In this document: positions 25,223 to 36,628 of the stretch, piece by piece
Layout of the letters: every line of letters starts with the position of its first letter
Numbering within the stretch: the stretch's first letter is position 1
Origin: Glycine soja
Lineage: Eukaryota; Streptophyta; Magnoliopsida; Fabales; Fabaceae
Assembly: GCF_004193775.1 (NCBI RefSeq)
Contig: NC_041006.1
Span: 30,185,102 to 30,249,101 of the forward strand
Direction: 5' to 3'
Length of the DNA: 64,000 nucleotides
Position numbers and translations under genes: made by a program
Notes under the pieces: model-generated
Databases searched by the model: none
What the model saw: only the letters and a program-made list of their open reading frames with translations
What the model was told of the DNA's origin: nothing

Positions 25223-25496
25223 TTGGAAATCGCCAGTCAATGCTGCGATTTCAGCACAGCCTTGAAATCGCCAGCACCGCTGGCGGGACGCGCCTTCCCC
25301 TGATATCGCCAGCACCAGTAGCGGCTTGCTATATCCACGTGTCCGGTGCTCACGAAATCGCCATTGAAGCTTGCGGTTTCCATGAACAATCCATGCAAAC
25401 CACGTACAAAACAGCACCATGGCAGAATAAGTTTCAAAACAACCCCAAATGGGGAATAAGTTTGCAAAAGGACCCCAAATGGGGAAATTTGCCGCA
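25223..25496 (-). repeat. Right terminal inverted repeat of the MULE
   Basis: Reverse complement of 14669-14936; see the left repeat. It keeps the double catttggggt words and the GGCGATTT-type words. Inside it, 25081-25222 is unlike the left side but again rich in aaatcgc and ggcg words. Confidence 0.9.
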
Positions 25497-25500
25497 AACA

Positions 25501-26405
25501 CTCGACCTCATATTCTGTGAACTGGCTCAATTGCATCAACCTTATTTCAATGTTGTAAAACGCCCCCCTCTACGATAGCATCCTTTGTCATCTGCTGCAT
25601 TGGTGTACTTGCACTCCTTCATTTTAATAAAATTTACAAGTAATTTTTTTAAAAAAATTATAAATAAAATTATATAATTTTGTATTTATTTATTTTATAT
25701 TTAAATATTTAAATTATAAGACAAAAGTATCAAACATGTGATGTTACAAAAAACAAAACGAAACACAAGTCATTAACAAACGCAGAAAATAAAATCAAAA
25801 TATAACTTGAAAAACTACTTTATTTTGGTTCTTCCAAACTCTTGGTCTCTATTAATGTAGATGATGTATCAGCGAAAATGAAATATATGAGTTCAGGGAT
25901 CAAACATATGTGTTATATATATAGACATTTTACCATCAAGAATGCACTTAGTAGTCATTATCACCAATTAATGTCATTCAATATTTGGTCTTTCAACTCC
26001 AAAACCGATAGAACACTTCAGCCAAATATGACCTTCCAAGTCCAAAACGTATAGACCACTAGTAAGAAGTTAATCACAACTTTTAATAATAAAAACTTAT
26101 TATATTTTCCCACTTGGTTCAAACATTTTGACTCATTAACTAAAATAAGTCAATGCGTAATTTCCTTAAGAAATGAACATGCAAATCATAACGGTGGTTT
26201 CTCTTGTAACGAGTAATATCATCCATGTATTACGACATGTTCAATTTCCCAAATAATATAGTCAATGTGGTAATAAAACTTAATGAATAAACTCAATGTT
26301 TATTCTTGGTTCAAAACATAAATTTTCTCAAATAAACCAATGTGCACCTGAATATGAGAAAATATCACAATATAAGAATTTTAACTCTAACCAGTATGTA
26401 TATAA
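25501..26405. other. Spacer between the MULE and a copia remnant
   Basis: AT-rich. It should contain the 3' LTR of the copia element on its right, but no second copy of any part could be matched convincingly on the other side. Confidence 0.4.
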
Positions 26406-29400
26406 TCATAAAGTGGAATCAAGTCTCATTCTCTCTACATGATCCTTGAACTTAAATGGTAGCAAGCCCTTAGTCAAAGGATCAAAGATCATCAACTCAG
26501 TGCTTATATGGTCAATGACCACTTTCTTGTCTTTTACTCTTTCTCTAATGGCTAAGTACTTAATGTTGATGTGCTTACTTTGACTTCCACCTTTGTTATT
26601 CTTAGCCATAAAAACAACAGTTGAGTTATCGCAAAAAATTCTCAAAGGCCTTGAAATAGTATCAACTATCTTTGGCCCATAAATGAAACTCTTAAGCCAT
26701 ACACCATGTGATGTAGCCTCAAAGTAAGAGACAAACTCAGTTTCCATGGTAGAAGTAGTAGTCAAAATCTGCTTAACACTCATCTACGAAATAGCTCCAC
26801 TAGCCATCATGAAAATGTACCCAAATGTTGATTTGCGAGAATCAACACAATCAATAAAGTCCAAGTCTAAATAACCATTCGCATCTAGATTGTCTGTCTA
26901 TCTATACATAAGCATGTTGTAATCTTTGGTCCCTTGAAGGTACCTCATCAATTTCTTTGTAATTCTTTAGTGGTCAATACCTGAATTACTTTTATATTTT
27001 CCTAGCATTCCAACTGCAAAAGCAATGTCAGGCCTTGTGCATACTTGAGCATACATGAGGCTTCCAACAACTGAAGCATAAGGAATGTTTTTCATTTATT
27101 CCCTCTCAAAGTCATTCTTTGGGCATTGGTTCAAATTAAACCTATCATCCTTCACAATGAGAGTGACACTTGGTGAACAATCTTTTATCCGAAATCTCTC
27201 TAAAATTTTGTTAATATAGGTTTTCTGTGATAGACCTAAAATACCTTGAGGTCTATCTCTATGAATCTTAATGTCAATGACATAGATGCATCACCCACAT
27301 CCTTCATGTCAAAATATATAAAGAGAAATTGTTTCACCTCATGTAGCAAACCCCGATCATTGGCTACAAGTAAAATATCATCTACATATAAAACAACAAA
27401 AAATATTTTAATCCCATTGACCTTGTGGTATATGTATTGATCCATGGGTTTTCATCAAAACCAAATGAAGAAATATCCCATGAAACTTAAGGTACCATTG
27501 ACAGGAGGCTTGTTTTAAACCATATATAGATTTCTTAACCTTACAAACCAAATGTTCACCACTGCTAAAGGAGAAGCCTTTAGGTTGTTTCATATAAATC
27601 TCCTCCTCTAAATCACCATTAAGAAAGGTTATTTTCACATCTATTTATTGCAACTCAAGGTCAAAATGAGCAACTAATGCCAAGATAATATGAAGAGAAT
27701 CTTTCATAGATACAGGAGAAAAAAGTCTTTGGGTAATCAACTCATTCTTTTTTAGTAAATCTCTTAACAATGAGTCTTGCCTTGTATCTTTCAATGTTGC
27801 CTAATGAATCCTTTTTTTGTCTTAAAGACCCATTTACAACCAATGGCCTTTGCCTTATTAGGAAACTCTACAAGATTCCAAACTCTATTACTTTGCATGG
27901 AATTCATCTCTTCCTTCATGACATCATACCATAAATTTGACTCTTTGCAACTCATGGCTTGATCAAAAGTTTTGGGATCATTCTCAGCTCCAATATTATA
28001 GTCAAATTCTAGCAAATATAAAATATAAACACTAGGAATAACTGATTTTCTTATTCGAGTAGATCTTCTTAATGTTGCATCAACATTTTCTTGTGGATCA
28101 TGTTGTTTAGTTGGTTGTTCATCATTTTCAGGAATTTGATGATCAATTTAATCTACTAGATTATTAGAAACGGGTTGTGGAATGTCAGTCATTGGTTGTT
28201 CATCATCCCTTTGAATTTGAGGGGTATGAATTACAACCAATCTTTTCACTTGATGTGGAAGGTTGAGACTTTATATGATCAATTTCAGAACCTAATTCCA
28301 TCAATTGATCACTCTCACTGATCAAGTCATTTTCAAGAAACTTGGCATTTCTTGATTACACAATCCTAGTAATATGATATGGACAGTAAAACCTATAACT
28401 TTTAGACCTTTCAACATATCCAATGAAATACCCACTAATAGTCATCGGGTCAAGTTTCTTCTCTTGTGAGTTATATATCCTCACCTCAGACGGACAACCC
28501 CAAATACAAATATGTTTCAAACTCGGTTTCCAACCTTTTAACAACTCAAAAGGTGTCCTTGGGATAGCCTTGGCTGGAACATAGTTTAATATATACATTG
28601 TCGTCTTTAGTGCTTCAACCCACAAGGATTTAGAAAGATTGTAGTTGTTAAGCATACTCCATACCACCATGTCTAATAATGTTTGGTTCCTTCTTTCTGT
28701 AACACCATTCTGATTTGGAGAACCATACATAGTGTACTGGGCAACAATCTCATGTTCTAGAAAAAACTTTGCAAAGGGACTAGGTGCTTGTCTATTCTCA
28801 GTATATCTGCCATAATATTCTCCACCTCTATTTGATCTCACTATTTTTATTTGCTTGCCACATTGTTTCTCACCTTCAACCTTAAAGACTTTGAAGGCAT
28901 TCAATGCTTCATTTTTGTTATGAAGCAAATAAACATTAATATATCTTGAATAATCATCTATAAAGGTAATAAAATATTTCTAACCATGTGCATCCATATT
29001 TGGACAACAAATATCAATATGAATTATTTCTAATATGCTTGAATTCCTATTAGCAACTTTCTTAGATATGTTGGTTTGCTTACCCTTAATGCAGTCAGCA
29101 CAAGTCTTAAAGTTAGCAAAATCTAGAGTATTGAGTATCTCGTCTTTCACTAACCTTTTAATCCTCTCAATAGAGATATGTCTAAATCTCTGGTGTCATA
29201 ACATAGAGGAATTATCATTAACATTACACCTTTTAATACCAACCTTTCTTCTTCCTAAACACACATGGTCATTAATTCATGATAGACCATTTGTCCTTAT
29301 GTATGTTGTACGAAATCTTAAACAATCCATATTCTGGCAGAAATATGTTTAGAATGAAGTGCACCAGGAAGGACTCAAACAGATCAACCTTCGGTTTCTT

Positions 29401-29790
29401 AAGTTGAGTTGAAATATCTCTCATTTGCATTATGTGCTCACATGCACCTTTCACACTGGTGAGCTAGAGAGAGGAAAACTTCATGATCAGGGTGCTTGCT
29501 AAAACCTTATCTGAAGTGATGAACTGGTAATCAATAGCCTTAAGCAAGTCTCGGACCTTTTCATGCTAGTTGACAAAACCATGTATTCCAACCGAGATTT
29601 TGGTCTTAATGAATATCACACTAAGTCGATTGGATCGCTCCCACCACTCATATAGCACAACAACAGTTGGGCTACTTTCATCAGTGATTGCAGATGGTTC
29701 ATCTTTCCTTATAGCATAGTCTATGTTCATTCACCCCAATTGTAGAAGAATTCTCTCCTTCCATATCTTATAGTTATCTCCTTTTAGCTC
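26406..29790 (-). pseudogene. Ty1/copia gag-pol remnant, heavily decayed
   Basis: Read on the minus strand from 29790: a gag start (GDNYKIWKERILLQLG) and a later gag (UBN2) part around 29272-29454 (KISYNIHKDKWSI), then GAG-pre-integrase (TCADCIKGKQTN, ~29110), integrase core (IHIDICCP; GEYYGRY; GSPNQNGVTERRNQT, 28356-28928), reverse transcriptase start (GCKWVFKTKKG, ~27800), its middle (LNGDLEEEIYMKQPKGF; YGLKQA, 27408-27638), YVDD (27236-27445) and RNase H with the tail (26406-26783). Stops and frameshifts separate every block, and the protease region between gag and pre-integrase is missing (junction near 29260). No LTR pair was found. Confidence 0.85.
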
Positions 29791-30452
29791 GGGAATATCA
29801 CATTAAATATAAAAAAAACTAACAGTTTCAGAAGCTACAAAAATCCAAAGGCTTATGTCAAAATTTGAGGAATAGTAATATTAATTATATGTTTTACCAA
29901 TGTAAAAATACTAGAAAATTAAATCTTGTGACATAAAAATTTCCCGTGGGCTAATTTTTTAATTTAATAAGATACAATTTTACGATAGAATAATCAAATT
30001 ACATACTCAAATTCATACTTTACGGGTATAATATGAAAATAATTTGATTTTCTTCTACAAATATTTACTTTATGATAAAATTGACAATTTATACATCACC
30101 TCATGATCCCTCTAAGTAAACCATAAAAAATAATATGACATTTTATCCTAATTAATTATATGAATATAATAAAAATTCTCGTGGGATAAAATTAATTATA
30201 TAAAATACAATTAATCATAATATTATGCCTAATTTCTTATAGGATATTTAAAAAATTAATATATAATTTCAATCAAATTATAGATGTTGTGGCTAATTCA
30301 TAATTAATCAAAATTATAAACATCATTTAGACTTAAAAATTAATCATACGAGAATAAATCATATTATGCACTTCAAGATCAAAATATAATATAATAATGA
30401 ATAAAATTCTCATATACAATTGCATAATTGAAACATAATATTATGCATTTTA

Positions 30453-30493
<41 letters not shown>

Positions 30494-30880
30494 TAAAATA
30501 AAATTTTCTAGAATATATTCACGTATAAAACAAATCAAAACTGCACAAATTGCAAAAGTAAACATAAACGCATAAAATATAAGATATTGGAAAACAAATA
30601 AATATCAAATAACCTTAAACGGCCCGGTGACTCATGTGATATCCAGTAAATTGTAGGCCACTGGTTCGAGACCCAGACAACGTAGAAACAATGATTAACA
30701 AACAACAAAATGAAACACAGGTCATCATCTGCATCAGTACCTTAGAAAGCAATTTTGGAAGATATAGTCGTTAGAATTGTTGCAATATAAATAGAGTGCA
30801 ATGTATTTTTTTTCTATACAACCATAATCTCTAAAATTTGTCTCACTTCATTCTCGAAAAATTCACAACTTCTACTTTGA
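29791..30880. other. AT-rich spacer, no gene seen
   Basis: Includes an (AT)n run at 30457-30490. A short stretch near 30690 (aacaaaatgaaacacaggtc) resembles one near 25750 (aacaaaacgaaacacaagtc); this could be a trace of the copia LTRs or chance. Confidence 0.4.
30457..30490. repeat. (AT)n microsatellite, 34 bp
   Basis: Uninterrupted alternating AT. Confidence 0.95.
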
Positions 30881-30894
30881 TTTGTTTTTATTTA

Positions 30895-31960
30895 ATGGAT
30901 CCACACCAAAAAATTCCCACAATATGAATCCATGGTTTAATTTCATGCCAAATTCTCAAGTTCCCACAAATCCAAATTTTCCAAATAATCCAAATCCAAA
31001 TATGATAAATTTTCAATATCCTACACTTCCATTTCATCCATATCCACCAATTAACCCTTGCATGGATCAAGGGTCTTCAATAGGTACTAGTAACAAGCAA
31101 TGTAATGAAATGGAATATAACACACCATCCGACTTCACGTCGAAATCTCAAGTTCCACCATTTTCCATACAAGTTGGATCGGAAAATATGAGGTCAATGA
31201 AGAAGGAGGAGGAGAAGAAGAATCATCTAAAACACAATAAAGATCATGTTTCTCCTTAAAGGAAGATGAATGTCTTGTTGACTCATAGGTAAATGTTTTG
31301 AAGAATGCAATTGTGGGGATAAACCCAAAACTTGTAACTTTTTGTCAAGAACTATGAAAAATTAAAATAGGTGTTGTGAGCAACATTGCTTGCTGAAAGA
31401 AACCTCAAAGCTAAAACATCAATGGCAAAAGGTTAATAAAATATGTTAAAAAAAATTTAGCGTGCTACAAACAAGCATGCCAAAGAATGAAGAGCCGTGG
31501 CTCTGAGACTAACATTATGCGAGATGCACATTCGATTTATTTGCAAGATGTGAAACAAAGTTTCAAATTAGAAACTGTATGGCTTATCGTTGGGAAGGAA
31601 TCAAAATGGTTGGCACAATTTGAACGATTTAGTAAGAGAACCAAGGTTTTTTCTTATGGAGATTATTCATCTTCTTCTAATCTAGATGCACCATCAAGTT
31701 ATGAGCCAACATCACCTACCATGGAGCATCCAGTGGGGGCAAAAGCAACAAAGAGGAAGGCTAAAGAAAAAGATAAAGATAAAGAAAAATCTTCTGATGT
31801 TGTTGATCTCACAACTATGGGAGACATAATCAAGACCAAAGTAAAAGCTATAGAAGATCTGGCATGTGCCAGGCAGCACCACAACAAGTTAAAGGAAAAA
31901 AGAGATGTTGATAAAGGAAAGAGAGATCGACTTTCAAATCCTCTACGAGGATACTGCTAG
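30895..31960 (+). pseudogene. PIF/Harbinger ORF1 (Myb/SANT- and NAM-associated domain protein), broken
   Basis: The start is Asn/Pro-rich (FNFMPNSQVPTNPNFPNNPN); then a degraded trihelix/Myb region (around 31260-31490); then IMRDAHSIYLQD, SKWLAQFE, a Ser-rich linker, a Lys-rich stretch (TKRKAKEKDKDKEKSS) and VVDLT; the C-terminus has ARQHHNKLKEK. This is the layout of the DNA-binding partner protein of plant Harbinger transposases. A frameshift just after the ATG at 30895, stops near 31257-31290 and another frameshift near 31910 break it. Confidence 0.75.
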
Positions 31961-32409
31961 TATGAGCAACGCACAACTACAATTTCATGAAAACTTGTAA
32001 CAAAATAAAAGAAAAATTAGGACTTTAGTAATTATGATACTTATTGCATGTAATTTTTATTATGTAACTTTTTATTTTGTAGTTGCTTTTAATTATGTAA
32101 TTTTTATCACAAATTTTATGTAGGTTTTAATTTTGTAATTTTTAATTAAAACAAAAAACTAGTTGTTATTTTGGTTACAAAAAAAACTAGTTATTGGTAA
32201 AACTAGTCATTATAAATATAGTCGTTAAAAAACTAGTTGTTGGTAAAACTAATTGTTAAAAAACAAGTCATGGATAAAACTAGCCATTGTAACTCTCTCT
32301 ATATATTCCTTCTGATGTTGTAAGATTTTCACACATCTAAATTATGCAAAACTTGTATCAAATTTTAAGAAAACTATTACTTTGCATTGTTGCTAAAGAC
32401 GAATTATAA

Positions 32410-33694
32410 TGATTAATTTGTTGAAGAAGAACTCATGGATGATTTGCTAAATGATGAGTACGAAGAACATCACATGAGGTTGGTGATGGAAAGGCTACAA
32501 CAACAACAAGAAGTCATTATGAGAAGTAGGTGTCCACAAAAATACATTGACAAAAATTGTGAATAAGGGCAAGAAAGATGGTTCAATGACTAATTCTCCA
32601 ACAATGCGAAACACATAGATGAAAAATTTCAACAAAGATTTAAAATGCAAAGTGATGTTTTGCTTCACATTGTACAAGCCCTTGGCAATCAAGATCCGTA
32701 TTTTCAGCAACAAGTTGATGCAATGGGAAGGATGGGCCTTTCTCCATTGCAGAAAGGCACGATTGTTATTCGCATATTGGCATATGGATCACCTACTAAT
32801 AGTATCGATGATTATGTTCAAATTGGAGAAACCATGACTTTACTATGCTTGGATAAGTTTGTAAAGGGTGTCTACGATGTTTTTGGAGCTGAGTACTTAA
32901 AAGACCCAACAATAATGGCATCCAATACCTATTGCAAATAGGTGAGTACCATGGTTTTCCAGGTGTGTTAGGTATCATTGATTGTATGTATTAGGAATTG
33001 AAAAATTGTCTAGTAGCATGGAAAGATCAATATTCTTGTGGTGATGGTTTGCCCAAAATCATGCTTGAAGTTGTGACGTCATAAGACTTATGGATTTGAC
33101 ATACATATTTTAGGGTTACGGTTTCAAACAACGACATCAATGTGCTCAATGAATCTCTTGTGTTTAAAAACATTATGGAGGGAGAAGCCCATATAGTACG
33201 ATTTGCATTGAATGGAACCCAATATAACATGGGGTACTTTCTAGCAAATGGTATTTATCCAGACTGGACAATGCTTACGAAGACCATCCCATGGCCAAAT
33301 GGTCATAAAAGAAAATTGTTTGTGCAACATCAAGAAGCAGCAAGAAATGATGTGAAGCATACATTTGAAGTGCTTCAATCTTAGTTTGTGATTGTACATG
33401 GCCCTACGCGTGGTTGGAGCATGGACACAATCAAACATATATTATATGTGTGCATCATATTGCATAACATTATTGTGGAAGATGAATGACACAAATATAA
33501 TGGAAATTTTGACCACCAATATGAATATTTCACTAATGATGTGTCAACAACTGACATACATATTGGTCTAGCCCTTAAATCATACTTACTTAGGAGAAGA
33601 GAAATTCATGATCCAAGATGTCATCACCAACTTCAAGCTGACTTTGCAAAGCATATTTTGGAACGTTTTAGATGCATTAATCAACAAAATTAGT
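32410..33694 (+). pseudogene. PIF/Harbinger DDE transposase, broken
   Basis: Recognised pieces in order: QDPYFQQQVDAMGRMGLSP, KGTIVIRILAYGSPTNSIDD, LCLDKFVKGVYDVFGAEYL, an Asp in IDCMY, an Asp in SNNDINVLNES, YFLANGIYPDW, TIPWPNGHKRKLF, a Glu in VKHTFEVLQS and CIILHNIIVEDE. The three acidic residues of the DDE triad are visible. Many stops (for example near 32939, 32991, 33082, 33382 and 33487) and lost bases show long decay. The normal length is about 400 residues. Confidence 0.8.
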
Positions 33695-34069
33695 TATTAT
33701 TTTAATTATGTAACTTTTATATTTTAATTATTGTCTTTTATGTTAGGTTATTTGTATGAAATTAACTACTTTTATCATTTTAAATAAAATATAATTTAAT
33801 TATACTTATATTTATATTAGATTTTTAATTTTAAAAGTTTAATAGTTTTTAAATAATATGCATATAAATTAATAAAAATGTTATTAATAAAATATAATGA
33901 TAAAAACTTTTTGGTGAGATTCTTTGGAAGCAACAAAAGAGATTTGCTCCATTATAAAGATTTATTACTTAGTTACTTGTATTAGAAAAAATAAAAAATG
34001 AATAATGTAAAAATGCTAATCCCATCGGAAGCAATTTTTGTGAGTTGTTGTGACTTGGATGCTCTTAGA

Positions 34070-34490
34070 CAACAACACAAGTATCTTATCCTCCTCCCCC
34101 ACTTGTCGCCTTAGACGTGTCCAACAACTCCAGCATCATCGAGCAAAACTCCAAATTGTTCACCTCGTTGCGCTAGATTGACGTAGCCGCCTATTTCCAC
34201 CCCTCATTGTCCACAGACACCATGCACCACTCTAGAACACCATAACTCTAGGCACCATGGCCCTCACATTTGCAAAAAACATGGCCATTCTAACGGCCTT
34301 GAATAACACCGTCTCAAAGGTGTGAAGCAACACAAAATTCATGTGCGCACTGATCCCGAGGTCATACGTGAACTAGTTAAGATTCTTGTGGACAAAGTGG
34401 CTCTTGACGACACACTCCTCTCTCTCGATGATGTGTTAGAGCAACAAGGATTTGATAGTCTACTTAATGATCTCTTTCATGAGAGAAGCT
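34070..34490 (+). other. Unrecognised gene-like fragment
   Basis: A less AT-rich patch. Its last 60 codons are open on the plus strand (about 34318-34490) and include VIRELVKILVDKVALDDTLL and a DVLEQQGFDSLLNDLF helix; upstream frames are broken by stops. It looks like a captured or decayed host coding piece. I cannot name the parent. Confidence 0.35.
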
Positions 34491-35019
34491 AAGCAAATTA
34501 GACCTCTTTTTTCTTTAAAAAAATTTAACTTCTAAAATAGTGGGGTAGAAAACAGCTACTATTTTAAAAATCATAATTATTCATAAATGAAAACTATCAG
34601 AAATTGCAAAAATAAGTGTTAGACTTAATTATTCATAGATATAAAGTGAGTTAGATGATTAAGAGAAAAACAAAACCACGGATTCAATTCACTGTGCTAA
34701 CAAAAATTAACATTCTAACAAAATAATGTTTGCCAATAAAGAAAATAGATGGAAATGTTTAATTGAAGAATTTTTTTTTTATAAAAAAACTAGCATAATT
34801 TTTAATAAGAAAATGACCTAATCGAACATTTTTTTTTAAAAAGTAAAGGGGCCAACAATAAAAAAAATTAGAAGGAAATACATTACAAAAAGTCACATTA
34901 AAAAATTATAGATACTTAAATACTTTATACCAATATCATAGTAAGAAAAAAAATTGAAAACTTAAGTCCCCCAACCAAAACTTGTTATCTCCACCTTAAG
35001 TGTGTATTGTTTATCCGTT
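34491..35019. other. AT-rich spacer, no gene seen
   Basis: No element ends or frames were found up to the CACTA terminus. Confidence 0.5.
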
Positions 35020-35200
35020 CACTACTATAATAATGGTTTTTTACGACGCACCTTCTAAGACGGTTCCCATAAAATCGTCTTAGAAAGAAACACAGTGACA
35101 TTTTTGTAAATAAATACAACATCTTTATGACGGTTTTGTGAAAACTGTCTTAGAAGGATGCCATTCTAAAACGGTTTTTACAAAACCATCTTAGAATATT
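35020..35200 (+). mobile_element. CACTA (En/Spm-type) left terminus and subterminal repeats
   Basis: Begins cactactataataatgg at 35020 and continues with inverted and direct copies of ctaagacggtt / aaccgtcttag-like words at about 35065, 35085, 35130, 35150 and 35180. This matches the CACTA ends of soybean Tgm-like elements. The partner end (…TAGTG) was not found to the right, so the right limit is unknown. Gene-like fragments follow inside. Confidence 0.75.
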
Positions 35201-35229
35201 TTCTACTTAAATAAAAACAAATGCGTCTG

Positions 35230-35662
35230 TTCGACTTCCCCTCTAACTCAACACTACATATAAACATGTCTGTTCACATTCAAATTGGAATTGAAATCAA
35301 TTGCACGAAGATGAGACCTAATGCATGGTAAGCGAAGGACACCTTCATTCCCCCGCCGCCCACTCCGGTGGACTACCACCACTGGCAGTACTCTCCGGCG
35401 TTTACGATCTCGTTGAGTATAATAATAATTTTTCTCTGACATGCTTGATTTGTTTATTCCTTTTGGTTTTTGAATTTTTGTTTGATGGCTGCCTAGTTCT
35501 AATTTGTGGCTTTTGCTATATATTATAACATGTGTTAGTTGTTAATTAAATATATAGATAGAAATCCAAAGAAGAAGATGAAGCGGTGGTTTTCCCCAAG
35601 TCCCGCCACCTTGGCCTCTTCAACTTCCCCGTCAATGACCCCCCTGTTAGACCCTGCCATCT
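35230..35662 (+). other. Exon-like, GC-richer fragments inside the CACTA element
   Basis: Two patches look like spliced coding pieces: about 35340-35412 (Pro-rich, with VDYHHWQYSPAF) and about 35573-35662 (with DEAVVFPKSRHLGLFNF), the latter ending at a possible donor, cag followed by gtatta. Neither is recognised. They may be captured from one host gene. Confidence 0.35.
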
Positions 35663-35665
35663 CAG

Positions 35666-35667
<2 letters not shown>

Positions 35668-35711
<44 letters not shown>
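35668..35711. repeat. (ATT)n microsatellite
   Basis: About 14 uninterrupted att units directly after the possible splice donor. Confidence 0.95.
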
Positions 35712-35712
<1 letters not shown>

Positions 35713-36146
35713 AAATGAAATCGTTTTAAAGTGAGTTAAAAATTCAAATTGGCCAATTAGGTAGTTGAAAACATCAATTTAATGAACTTAACCTATTTTA
35801 CCTTCGCATCTTTTTGATACACACATCTAAAGAATCAAATGTAAAAAGCAAATAATAAGTGAATTTAGGTTGAAGAACATTTTAATGTGTTTACAAACAT
35901 AGCATAAATCTTAGATTCAAATCTTCAAGATTTGAATTGGCCTTAGTTGAGCTATACGCTTATTACTTAGGCATTTATATCATGCACCTTCCAATATGAA
36001 TCCTACACCCCCCAAAAAGCTTCAATGGTCAAAAATACCCTCAATCCTAATACCTTTTCTCCTTCTTCCTCGCACTGCCCAAGCAGGATGTTGTTGAAGG
36101 TGGTGAAATTTTTTAGGTTGATGTTGTTAGAGGTGGCAAAAAAGGC
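35712..36146. other. Spacer, no gene seen
   Basis: AT-rich; the last 120 bases precede, and may be a diverged part of, the proteasome fragment. Confidence 0.4.
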
Positions 36147-36303
36147 GACGATGATGTTGTCCTCACATGCATCAACAAGGCTAACTCCAAACTCTTATCG
36201 CACCAGAAGATCTTTAAGGTCGACAACCACATCGGTGTTGCCATCGTTGGCCTCACCATCGTCGATCGTGTCCTCTCTTGCTACATGCGATCCGAGTCTC
36301 CAC
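36147..36303 (+). pseudogene. 20S proteasome alpha-1 (PAF-type) fragment
   Basis: The plus-strand frame starting at 36147 reads [17 protein letters not shown], then [17 protein letters not shown] and [12 protein letters not shown], the core beta-sandwich and following helix of proteasome alpha type 1 subunits (family length about 280 residues). Only about 52 codons match. There is no intron in this piece, no start, and a stop (tga) follows after SPH at 36307. The longer plus-strand frame 36025-36405 overlaps it in a different phase and is spurious. It is a dead fragment, possibly captured by the CACTA element that starts 1.1 kb upstream. Confidence 0.75.
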
Positions 36304-36554
36304 ATTGAACATGATGTCGTCGTCCTCTTACAGGTCTTGTCGGGTTTGAGTTTGAAGAAGGAAAGGGGATCCTACCACTATTATGGAATGACTATTTCAG
36401 AATAGGCTTTGCTATCGTCTTCTCTCCTCCGCGCATCTTTCTCCTTACGGAAGAGGTTCTTCCGTGAGACTCTTTCCATAAGACTCTTCTTTCGCAAGAG
36501 TTTTTTTTTAATTTTTTTAAAAAAAATATTTATGATGAATTAATTTAAAATTAA

Positions 36555-36628
36555 TGGCCTTAGCAAGACTCAAACATGTGACTTTCGGGTTGTTAACACA
36601 ACGTTCTAACCAACTGAGTTAATGAGCC
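36555..36628 (-). pseudogene. Full-length tRNA pseudogene, tRNA-Ile-like body with AAC at the anticodon position
   Basis: The minus strand from 36628 reads ggctcattaactcagttggt as the first 20 of 74 bases. It has a good A box, a loop ttaacaa giving AAC, a B-box-like gtttgagtc, and taaggcca at the 3' end. The length equals a real tRNA-Ile, but the acceptor stem pairs poorly, so it is probably a pseudogene or a tRNA-derived repeat head. Confidence 0.65.

Larger units (their letters stand above)
14641..25500. mobile_element. Mutator-like element (MULE), ~10.9 kb, with a transposase gene and a PMD gene
   Basis: Terminal inverted repeats of about 270 bp bracket two convergent genes: a MURA-type transposase (16754-19536, plus) and a plant mobile domain gene (23509-21245, minus). 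Each gene is preceded by 1.2-1.7 kb of leader DNA, with a probable 5' UTR intron, running in from its own terminal repeat. The 1.7 kb between the two stop codons is largely degenerate telomere-type repeat. This is the layout of maize MuDR, with the PMD gene where mudrB would be. The outer edges are not exact: left of 14669 the two ends diverge, apart from a shared tgtttgc at 14644-14650, and no 9-bp target duplication could be fixed. All coding parts are damaged, so this copy is probably immobile unless helped. Confidence 0.85.
30895..34066 (+). mobile_element. PIF/Harbinger element remnant (ORF1 and transposase)
   Basis: Two plus-strand genes of a PIF/Harbinger pair lie in the usual order, Myb/NAM-like ORF1 then DDE transposase, preceded by a possible TATA box (aatataaatagag near 30785). 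Right-hand DNA to about 34066 (gtgagattctttggaagcaac at 33914 onward) looks like the non-coding end of this family. Neither terminal inverted repeat nor the 3-bp target duplication was identified, so the limits are approximate. Confidence 0.7.

Noticed and set aside
25600..30720. LTR pair for the copia remnant at 26406-29790
   Set aside because: Only a ~20-base similarity (near 25750 and 30690) could be matched; not enough to call LTRs.
36025..36405. Intact 126-codon plus-strand gene
   Set aside because: A different phase of the same DNA matches proteasome alpha-1; the long frame is an out-of-phase reading of that fragment.
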